DNA of 64,000 nt from Ectothiorhodospira mobilis (GTDB taxonomy: Bacteria > Pseudomonadota > Gammaproteobacteria > Ectothiorhodospirales > Ectothiorhodospiraceae). The notes beneath the pieces were generated by a model. The model worked only from the letters and a program-made list of their open reading frames with translations. It did not search any database and had not been told where the DNA came from. A program made the position numbers and the translations under genes. The stretch lies in the NCBI RefSeq assembly GCF_900114895.1, contig NZ_FOUO01000006.1, positions 1-64,000 on the forward strand. Direction: 5' to 3'. Position 1 is the stretch's first letter. Each line of letters opens with the position of its first letter. Below are positions 57,323 through 64,000 of this stretch, in pieces.

Positions 57323-58720
57323 ATGAATTCAAAGGCATCACAGGACAAACCCTGGGGCGGGCGCTTCTCGGAACCCACGGACCGTTTCGTCGAGGCCTTC
57401 ACCGCCTCGGTGGACTTCGACCGCCGCCTCTACCGCCACGACATCGAGGGCTCCATGGCCCATGCCCGCATGCTCGCCCGGGTGGGGGTGCTCACCGATG
57501 CGGAGTGCCGGCAGATCCTGGAGGGACTGGAACTGGTGCGCGCGGAGATCGAGTCCGGGGACTTCGACTGGTCCGTGTCCCTTGAGGACGTGCACATGAA
57601 CGTGGAGGCGCGGCTCACCCAGCGCATCGGCGACGTGGGCAAGAAGCTGCACACCGGCCGCTCCCGCAACGACCAGGTGGCCACCGACATCCGCCTCTAC
57701 CTGCGCGAGGCCATCGACGACCTCATGGCCGAGCTGCGTCGCCTGCAGCGGGGGCTTTTGGACCTGGCCGAACGCGAGGCGGCGACGGTGATGCCCGGCT
57801 TCACCCACCTGCAGACCGCGCAGCCCGTCACCTTCGGCCACCACATGATGGCCTGGTTCGAGATGCTGGAGCGGGACCACGCCCGTCTTGGCGACTGCCG
57901 CCGCCGGGTCAACGTGCTGCCCCTGGGCTCCGCCGCCCTGGCGGGCACCCCTTACCCCCTGGACCGGCACTACACCGCCGAACTACTGGGCTTTGATGCC
58001 GTCTCCGACAACTCCCTGGACGCGGTGAGTGACCGCGACTTCGCCATCGAGTTCTGCGCCGCCGGGGCCCTGATCATGACCCACCTCTCCCGCTTCTCCG
58101 AGGAGCTGGTGCTCTGGGCCAGCGCCCAGTTCGGTTTCGTGGACCTGCCGGACCGCTTCTGCACCGGCTCCTCCATCATGCCGCAGAAGAAGAACCCCGA
58201 CGTGCCCGAGCTGGTGCGGGGCAAGACCGGCCGGGTCAACGGCAACCTGGTGTCCCTGCTCACCCTCATGAAGGCCCAGCCCCTGGCCTACAACAAGGAC
58301 AACCAGGAGGACAAGGAACCCCTGTTCGATACCGTGGACACCCTGGCCGGCAGCCTGCGGGCCTTTGCCGACATGGTGCCCCATATCCAGGTGCGGGCCG
58401 CGGCCATGGAGGAGGCCACGCGCAAGGGATTCGCCACCGCCACCGACCTGGCGGACTACCTGGTGCGCAAGGGCATGGCCTTTCGCGACGCCCACGAGGT
58501 GGTGGGCCGGGCGGTGCGCCACGGCCTGGAGACCGGCCGCGACCTGGGGGAAATGGAGTTGGAGGAACTGCGCCGCTTCTCCACCACCATCGAAGCGGAC
58601 GTCTTCGACGTGCTCACCCTGCAGGGCTCCCTGGCGGCCCGCAACGTGCACGGCGGCACCGCCCCCGACCAGGTGCGCGCGCGCATCCAGGAGGCCCGGG
58701 CCCGCATCGGCACGGGCTGA
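57323..58720 (+). CDS. argH: Argininosuccinate lyase
   Basis: The 465-residue protein has the fumarase/lyase signature [12 protein letters not shown], the N-terminal [20 protein letters not shown], and [12 protein letters not shown]. It splits argininosuccinate to arginine and fumarate. A TATACT -10 lies about 35 bp before the ATG. Upstream is the divergent algZ, and downstream (58726-58741) is a 16-bp GC palindrome before the response-regulator gene. Confidence 0.96.
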   Translation: MNSKASQDKPWGGRFSEPTDRFVEAFTASVDFDRRLYRHDIEGSMAHARMLARVGVLTDAECRQILEGLELVRAEIESGDFDWSVSLEDVHMNVEARLTQRIGDVGKKLHTGRSRNDQVATDIRLYLREAIDDLMAELRRLQRGLLDLAEREAATVMPGFTHLQTAQPVTFGHHMMAWFEMLERDHARLGDCRRRVNVLPLGSAALAGTPYPLDRHYTAELLGFDAVSDNSLDAVSDRDFAIEFCAAGALIMTHLSRFSEELVLWASAQFGFVDLPDRFCTGSSIMPQKKNPDVPELVRGKTGRVNGNLVSLLTLMKAQPLAYNKDNQEDKEPLFDTVDTLAGSLRAFADMVPHIQVRAAAMEEATRKGFATATDLADYLVRKGMAFRDAHEVVGRAVRHGLETGRDLGEMELEELRRFSTTIEADVFDVLTLQGSLAARNVHGGTAPDQVRARIQEARARIGTG

Positions 58721-58897
58721 ACCACGACGCCCCGGGGCGTCTGTGCTATGGTGGCCCCGGGGCCCCGCGGCCCCGGCAGGACAACGACAAGATCCGAAAA
58801 AGATCGACAGGACCCGGCAGGGTCCGCCGCCCCCGCGGTAGCGGACCGCCCGGCGGCGGGCGCATCGGCGCCACCGCCGGGTACGGAGGAGGAGTGC

Positions 58898-59278
58898 ATG
58901 TCGCCGCAATCGGTACTGGTGGTGGACGATGAGCCCAATATCGTCCTATCGCTGGAGTTCCTGATGAAGCAGGCGGGCTTCGACGTGCGCGTCGCCCGGG
59001 ACGGCGACAGCGCCCTGGAGGCCGTGCGCCAGCAGCCGCCGCAGGTGATCCTGCTGGACGTGATGCTGCCCCGGCGGGACGGCTACGAGGTCTGCCAGAC
59101 CATCCGCGCCAATCCCGAATGGCGCGACGTGCGCATCCTCATGCTCACCGCCAAGGGCCGCCAGATCGAGAGGGAAAAGGGCCTGGCCATGGGGGCGGAC
59201 GACTACATCACCAAGCCCTTCTCCACCCGCGAGGTGGTGGAGCGTGTGCGCGCCTACATGCCCCAGGGCGAGACCTGA
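58898..59278 (+). CDS. Single-domain response regulator
   Basis: The 126-residue protein is a lone receiver (VLVVDDEPNIVLSLEFLMKQ, D54 in LLDVMLPRRDG, KPFSTREVVERV) without an output domain. The ATG at 58898 sits behind GGAGGAGGAG. It precedes the exonuclease-fused sensor by 14 bp, suggesting one operon. It may be a phosphate relay or sink for the symporter-kinase at the end of the cluster. Confidence 0.88.
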   Translation: MSPQSVLVVDDEPNIVLSLEFLMKQAGFDVRVARDGDSALEAVRQQPPQVILLDVMLPRRDGYEVCQTIRANPEWRDVRILMLTAKGRQIEREKGLAMGADDYITKPFSTREVVERVRAYMPQGET

Positions 59279-59292
59279 CCCCCCATCCCCCG

Positions 59293-61434
59293 GTGGATAG
59301 ACGCCTGCCCATCCCCCTTGCCCTGGCCCTCGTGGTGGTCTTTGGCTACGGCGCCATGGTGGCGGTGGCCAACTGGGATCTCCTGGCCCGGGGCCTGCCG
59401 CCCCGAGACCTGTTCGGGGCCCCGCTCCTGGGGACCCTGGCCCTGCTCCCCCCGGTGGCCCTGTGCGCCTGGCTCATTCGCCGCCACGTGCGCCGGCCCG
59501 CCCGCATCCTGGCCCGGGACGTGCGCGCCCTGCTGGAATCCCGCACCGCCGATACCGAGATCCACCCGCCCCGGGGCCATGCCCTGGGCGACCTGCCGGC
59601 CGCCGTGCAGGCCCTGGGCGACGGCCTCAAGGGCTCCCGCCGGGAGATCCGCAGCGCCATGGCCACCGCCACCGCCCAGATCAACGAACAGAAGAGCTGG
59701 CTGGAGACCATCCTCCAGGGCCTGGCCGAGGGGGTGGTGGTGTGCAACCGCCGTCACCAGATCCTGCTCTACAACCCCGCCGCCGTAAGCCTCCTGGAGG
59801 CCCCGGAGGCGGTGGGCCTGGGCCGGCCCCTGTTCGACGTGGTCTCCCGCGCACCGGTGCTCCACACCCTGGAGCGCCTGGAATGGCGCCGCCGGCAGGC
59901 GGATGCGGGGGCGGAGCCCAGCGCCCGCTTCGTCTGCACCAATGCCCTGGCGACGCGGGTGCTGCAGGGCCGCATGTCCCTGATCCTGGACGGGGGCGGG
60001 CAGACCAGCGCCTATCTCCTCACCCTGGTGGACATCTCCAGCGAGGTGGACACCATGCAGCAGGTGGACGCGGTGCGCCGCGCCCTCACCACCGACCTGC
60101 GCGGCGCCGTGGGCAACCTGCGGGCCGCCGCCGAGACTCTGGACGCCCATCCCCACATGTCCCAGGAGGACCGCCGCGCCTTCCAGCAGGTGCTGCGCAG
60201 CGAGAGCGAGACCCTGAGCACGCGCCTGGAGGAACTGGCGGAGCGCTTCCGTGGGCACGCCCTGGGCCGCTTCCCCATGTCCGACCTGTACAGCGATGAC
60301 CTGTTGGAGGGGGTGCGCCAGCGCCTGCGCGACGACCTGCCCGATGTGACCCTGGAGATGGCGGGCCAGCCCCTCTGGATCCAGGGGGACAGCCTCTCCC
60401 TGGTGCGGGCCCTGGAGTGCCTGCTGCGCCACCTGGTGCGTCACACCGGGGCCCGGCACTATGGCGCGCAGACCCTCCTGGGGGACCGCCGCGTCTACCT
60501 GGACCTCACCTGGCGGGGGCCCGCCGTGCCGGCGGCGCAGCTGGAACGCTGGCTGGACTCCGAGTGCGGCGACGAGATGGGGGGGCAGACCCTGCGGGAC
60601 GTGCTGGAGCGCCACGGCATCGAACTCTGGAGCCAGGCCTGCGACGACGGCGAGCATGCCCTGCTGCGCCTGCCCATGATCCCCCCCAGCCGGCCCCAGT
60701 TCCAGGCCGAGGGGTCGCGGCTGCCGCCGCGGCCGGAGTTCTACGACTTCGGCCTCATGCGCGAGCACGAGGGGGACCCGCAGCGGGCGGCCATCCCCCT
60801 GGAGGACCTGAGCTTCGTGGTCTTCGACTGCGAGATGACCGGGCTCAACCCCATGGGCGGGGACGAGATCATCTCCATCGCCGGGGTGCGGGTGGTCAAG
60901 GGCCGGGTGCTCACCGGCGAGACCTTCGAGCAGCTCATCCATCCGGGCCGCCCCATCCCCCCCAGTTCCATTCGCTTCCACGGCATCACCGACCAGCAGG
61001 TGCAGGGCCAGCCCGACATCACCCAGGTCCTGCCCCGGTTCAAGCGTTTCGTCGGGGATGCCGTCATGGTGGCCCACAACGCCGCCTTCGACATGAAGTT
61101 CATCAGCCTCAAGGAGCCGGACTGCGGCGTGCGCTTCGACAACCCGGTGCTGGACACCCTGCTGCTGTCGGTGATGGTGGAGGACGAGAACGAGGACCAT
61201 TCCCTGGATGCCCTCATCGCCCGCTATGGCATCGAGATCGAGGGCCGCCACACCGCCCTGGGGGATGCCGTGGCCACCGCCCACCTGCTGGTGCGCCTCA
61301 TGGAGCGCCTGCGCGCCCAAGGCTATCGCACCTTCGGCGAGGTGATGCGCTCCTCCAGCATGGCCGCCCAGTTGCGCCAGCGGGAGCGCAGCCTGGCCCT
61401 GCAGGACGGGCGCGGCCCGGCGGTGGGGTTCTGA
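59293..61434 (+). CDS. Degenerate sensor kinase fused to DnaQ-type 3'-5' exonuclease
   Basis: The 713-residue protein starts at a GTG at 59293. It has two N-terminal helices, a linker, a PAS domain (about 135-250; GLAEGVVVCNRRHQILLYNP) and a helical region resembling a kinase dimerisation domain but lacking the phospho-acceptor (ALTTDLRGAVGNLRAAAETL). A degraded ATPase-like part (about 370-460) comes next. The C-terminal exonuclease (about 505-700) has FDCEMTGLNPMGGDEIISIA, MVAHNAAFDMKFI and HTALGDAVATAH, matching the DEDDh type. It is not the replicative epsilon subunit, which is soluble and ~240 aa. Confidence 0.82.
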   Translation: MDRRLPIPLALALVVVFGYGAMVAVANWDLLARGLPPRDLFGAPLLGTLALLPPVALCAWLIRRHVRRPARILARDVRALLESRTADTEIHPPRGHALGDLPAAVQALGDGLKGSRREIRSAMATATAQINEQKSWLETILQGLAEGVVVCNRRHQILLYNPAAVSLLEAPEAVGLGRPLFDVVSRAPVLHTLERLEWRRRQADAGAEPSARFVCTNALATRVLQGRMSLILDGGGQTSAYLLTLVDISSEVDTMQQVDAVRRALTTDLRGAVGNLRAAAETLDAHPHMSQEDRRAFQQVLRSESETLSTRLEELAERFRGHALGRFPMSDLYSDDLLEGVRQRLRDDLPDVTLEMAGQPLWIQGDSLSLVRALECLLRHLVRHTGARHYGAQTLLGDRRVYLDLTWRGPAVPAAQLERWLDSECGDEMGGQTLRDVLERHGIELWSQACDDGEHALLRLPMIPPSRPQFQAEGSRLPPRPEFYDFGLMREHEGDPQRAAIPLEDLSFVVFDCEMTGLNPMGGDEIISIAGVRVVKGRVLTGETFEQLIHPGRPIPPSSIRFHGITDQQVQGQPDITQVLPRFKRFVGDAVMVAHNAAFDMKFISLKEPDCGVRFDNPVLDTLLLSVMVEDENEDHSLDALIARYGIEIEGRHTALGDAVATAHLLVRLMERLRAQGYRTFGEVMRSSSMAAQLRQRERSLALQDGRGPAVGF

Positions 61435-61438
61435 GGTC

Positions 61439-61723
61439 ATGGCCGGGGCCCGCGGCAACGGCTCCGGCAACGGGCGGCGCCCCCCCGCCAGCGGCGCCCG
61501 GGAGCGCTATGTGGCCGCCTTCCTGTTGGGCTGGGTGCTGTTCTTCCCGCCCCTGCTGGTGGTCTTCGACACCGCCGCGCGGCCGGCGGGGATCCCGCTG
61601 CTGTTTTGCTATCTCTACGGAGCCTGGCTGGCGCTGATCCTGGTGATCGCCTGGATCGCCCTGGGTTCCGTGCACGGCGAGGACGGGGAGGAGGCCCCGG
61701 GCCCCGCGGAGCGGGAGCCATGA
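61439..61723 (+). CDS. Small two-helix membrane protein next to a symporter
   Basis: The 94-residue protein has two membrane helices (YVAAFLLGWVLFFPPLLVVF, PLLFCYLYGAWLALILVIAW) with basic head and acidic tail. It overlaps the symporter-kinase gene by 4 bp (ATGA). Its size and place resemble the DUF485/DUF4212 proteins that accompany solute:sodium symporters such as ActP, but the sequence is not close enough to name. Confidence 0.72.
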   Translation: MAGARGNGSGNGRRPPASGARERYVAAFLLGWVLFFPPLLVVFDTAARPAGIPLLFCYLYGAWLALILVIAWIALGSVHGEDGEEAPGPAEREP

Positions 61724-64000
61724 ACACCGCCATGGTGGCGGGGGTGTCCCTGGTCTACCTGCTGGCCATGTTCGCCATCGCCTTCTGGGGGGACCGGCGA
61801 TCGGGACGCGAGGGGGGCATCATGCAGAGCCCCTACGTCTACGCCCTGTCCATCGCCGTCTACTGCACCTCCTGGACCTTCTATGGCAGCGTCGGCCTGG
61901 CGGCGGAGCAGGGGGTGCACTACCTGCCCATCTATCTCGGCCCCACCCTCATGGCGGCCCTGTGGTGGATCGTGCTGCGCAAGATGGTGCGCATCTCCAA
62001 GATCAACCGCATCACCTCCATCGCCGATTTCATCGCCTCGCGCCACGGCAAGCGGCCCCTCTTGGGGGGACTGGTGGCGGCCATCGCCCTGGTGGGGCTG
62101 GTGCCCTACATCGCCCTGCAGCTCAAGGCCGTGTCCATCACCTTTTCCGTCATGGTGGACCACCCGGTGGCGGCGGATGCCCTGGTGGGCAACGGCGCCT
62201 TCTACACCGACGAGGCCTTCTACGCCGCCCTCATCCTGGCGATCTTCGCCATCCTCTTCGGCACCCGCCATGTGGACGCCTCGGAACACCACTCGGGCAT
62301 GGTGGCGGCCATCGCCTTCGAATCCCTGGTGAAGCTGGTGGCCTTCCTGCTGGCCGGGGCCGTGATCACCTTCGTGCTCTTCTCCGGGCCGGCGGATCTG
62401 TTCGACCAGGCCGCGGACCATGCCCGGCTTGCGCAGCTGTTCCACATGGGCAGTCCCGGGGACTATGGCCACTGGATCGCCCTCACCCTGGTGTCCATGG
62501 TGGCCATCCTGGCCCTGCCCCGCCAGTTCCAGGTGGCGGTGGTGGAGAACGTGCGCGAGCGCCACGTGCGCGACGCCGCCTGGCTCTTCCCTTTGTACCT
62601 GTTCGCCATCAACCTGTTCGTGCTGCCCATCGCCTTCGCCGGGGTGCTGCTGCTGGAGGATTCCGGCATCCACCCGGACACCTATGTCCTCGCCCTGCCC
62701 CTGTCCCGGGACTGGACCGCCCTGGCGCTGGTGGTCTTTCTGGGGGGGCTGTCGGCGGCCACCGCCATGATCGTGGAGACGGTGGCCCTGGCCACCATGC
62801 TGGGCAACGACCTGATCATGCCCGCCCTGCTGCGCCTGCGCTGGCTGCGCCTGGACCGGCGCACCGACCTCACCCGCCTGGTGCTGCGCATCCGCCGTGC
62901 CGCCATCCTGGGGGTGATCCTGCTGGGCTATGTCTACATCCGCGCCACCGGCGATTCCCTGGCCCTGGTGGGCATGGGGCTGGTGTCGTTCTGCGCCGTG
63001 GCCCAGTTCGCCCCCGCCCTCCTGGGGGGCATCTTCTGGAAGGGGGCCACGCGCCAGGGGGCCCTGGCGGGCATGGCCGCGGGGTTCACCGTCTGGGCCT
63101 ATACCCTGTTCCTGCCCACCCTGGCCCATGCCGGCTGGGTGCCCGGGAGCTTCGTCGCCGACGGCCCCCTGGGCCTGGCCTGGCTGCGGCCCCATGCCCT
63201 GTTCGGGCTGGAGGGCCTGGCGCCGGTGACCCACGCCCTGGTGTGGTCCATGCTGGTGAACCTGGGGGCCTACGTGGGGGTGTCCCTGCTCAGCCAGCAG
63301 GATGCCATCGAGCGCATCCAGGCCAGCCTGTTCGTGGACGTGTTCCGCCTGTCGGCGGGGCGCTACGGCATCTCCCGCTTCTGGCGCGGTTCGGCCACGG
63401 TGGACGACCTCTTCGACCTGCTGCGCCGTTTCATCGGCGAGGCCCGGGCGCGTCGGGCCTTCGATGAATACGCCCGCCGCCATGGGGTGGACCTGTCCCG
63501 CACCCGGGACGCCGACGCCGAACTGGTGCACCTGTGCGAGCGCCTGCTGGCGGGCTCCGTGGGCACGGCCTCGGCGCGGGTGCTGGTGTCCAACGTGGCC
63601 CAGGGGGAGGTGGTGAGCCTGGACGAGGTGATGGAGATCCTGGACGAGGCCAGCCAGGTCATCGCCTACAGCCAGAAGCTGGAGGCCAAGTCCCGGGAGC
63701 TGGAGGCGGCCACCCGGGAACTGCGCGCCGCCAATGCCCAGCTGCAGCAACTGGACCGCATGAAGGACGACTTCATCGCCACCGTCACCCACGAGCTGCG
63801 TACCCCCCTCACCTCCATCCGCTCCTTCACCGAGATCCTCCACGACCACCCGGACCTGGACCCCGAGCGGCGCCAGGCCTTTCTGGGCATCATCATCAGC
63901 GAGAGCGAGCGCCTCACCCGGCTCATCAACCAGGTGCTGGACCTGGCCAAGCTGGAGTCCGGGGCCATGCGCTGGTACCCTGAGTCCTGGGACCTGAAGC
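61720..64000 (+). CDS. Sodium/solute symporter-sensor histidine kinase (CbrA-like), cut by window end
   Basis: The frame starts at 61720 and is still open at 64000 (760 codons seen). The first ~540 residues form an SSS transporter domain of about 13 helices (YVYALSIAVYCTSWTFYGSV, GGLSAATAMIVETVALATML). An STAC-like linker, a coiled coil (SQKLEAKSRELEAATRELRA) and the phospho-acceptor box DDFIATVTHELRTPLTSIRS (near residue 690) follow. CbrA-type proteins sense nutrient uptake and control carbon metabolism. The catalytic ATPase end lies beyond the window. Confidence 0.9.
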   Translation, partial: MNTAMVAGVSLVYLLAMFAIAFWGDRRSGREGGIMQSPYVYALSIAVYCTSWTFYGSVGLAAEQGVHYLPIYLGPTLMAALWWIVLRKMVRISKINRITSIADFIASRHGKRPLLGGLVAAIALVGLVPYIALQLKAVSITFSVMVDHPVAADALVGNGAFYTDEAFYAALILAIFAILFGTRHVDASEHHSGMVAAIAFESLVKLVAFLLAGAVITFVLFSGPADLFDQAADHARLAQLFHMGSPGDYGHWIALTLVSMVAILALPRQFQVAVVENVRERHVRDAAWLFPLYLFAINLFVLPIAFAGVLLLEDSGIHPDTYVLALPLSRDWTALALVVFLGGLSAATAMIVETVALATMLGNDLIMPALLRLRWLRLDRRTDLTRLVLRIRRAAILGVILLGYVYIRATGDSLALVGMGLVSFCAVAQFAPALLGGIFWKGATRQGALAGMAAGFTVWAYTLFLPTLAHAGWVPGSFVADGPLGLAWLRPHALFGLEGLAPVTHALVWSMLVNLGAYVGVSLLSQQDAIERIQASLFVDVFRLSAGRYGISRFWRGSATVDDLFDLLRRFIGEARARRAFDEYARRHGVDLSRTRDADAELVHLCERLLAGSVGTASARVLVSNVAQGEVVSLDEVMEILDEASQVIAYSQKLEAKSRELEAATRELRAANAQLQQLDRMKDDFIATVTHELRTPLTSIRSFTEILHDHPDLDPERRQAFLGIIISESERLTRLINQVLDLAKLESGAMRWYPESWDLK

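Noticed and set aside
58726-58741. 16-bp GC palindrome after argH as an operator
   Set aside because: GACGCCCCGGGGCGTC is self-complementary but built of common GC words, lies just past the argH stop and has no T tract. Palindromes of this kind are expected at this GC content.
59293-61434. Annotation as DNA polymerase III epsilon subunit
   Set aside because: The exonuclease is only the C-terminal third of a 713-aa membrane sensor; the replicative epsilon is soluble and about 240 aa.

Overview
The window looks like chromosomal DNA around the replication origin of a GC-rich gammaproteobacterium. The order argH / algZ-algR-hemC-hemD-hemX-hemY matches pseudomonads and relatives, and rpmH-rnpA-yidD-yidC-mnmE lies opposite dnaA-dnaN-recF. 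Small families such as DUF2288, DUF3775 and HemX point the same way. My guess is the Ectothiorhodospiraceae/Chromatiales neighbourhood. This is inference from gene content, not from a search.

Layout. 0.3-7.5 kb: two EamA exporters, tricarballylate/citrate oxidation genes tcuA-tcuB, a LysR regulator, a phosphodiesterase-family protein. 7.4-8.5 kb: a hicA-hicB toxin-antitoxin pair bracketed by a 160-bp direct duplication of the host junction. 8.4-11.1 kb: PepSY/response regulator/kinase operon and a small exported protein. 11.2-18.7 kb: small conserved proteins, an aspartoacylase-like hydrolase, a lone atpC coupled to a cytidylate-kinase-like gene, a CBS/DUF294 protein, DUF1028, TauE, phasin. 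18.8-19.1 kb: an AT-rich, DnaA-box-containing gap that looks like an origin. 19.1-22.4 kb: thioesterase, a frameshifted UPF0114 gene, and an overlapping AAA ATPase/PIN nuclease pair that I consider the best candidate for an undescribed defence-type module. 22.4-35.7 kb: mnmE-yidC-yidD-rnpA-rpmH on the minus strand and dnaA-dnaN-recF-gyrB on the plus strand. The recF-gyrB junction is split by a ~3 kb island (AbiEii-type nucleotidyltransferase with small partner, coiled-coil protein, DotA/TraY remnant), with a perfect 16-bp parS on each side.

35.8-42.3 kb: lemA, a GIDE-domain protein, prlC, xth, ubiD, a relB/relE-type pair. 42.3-48.8 kb: a sensory cluster (chemoreceptor, CBS-PAS protein, histidine kinase, NtrC-family regulator). 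It is followed by a small exported DUF4168 protein whose upstream region carries a sigma-54-like promoter and two similar 17-bp elements 32 bp apart, a layout reminiscent of ZraSR-ZraP. 48.8-58.7 kb: gamma-carbonic anhydrase, SDR protein, hemY-X-D-C, algR-algZ, argH. 58.9-64 kb: a single-domain response regulator, a degenerate sensor kinase fused to a DnaQ-type exonuclease, a two-helix membrane protein, and a sodium/solute-symporter histidine kinase cut by the window end.

No rRNA, tRNA, CRISPR array or intact transposase was recognised by eye.
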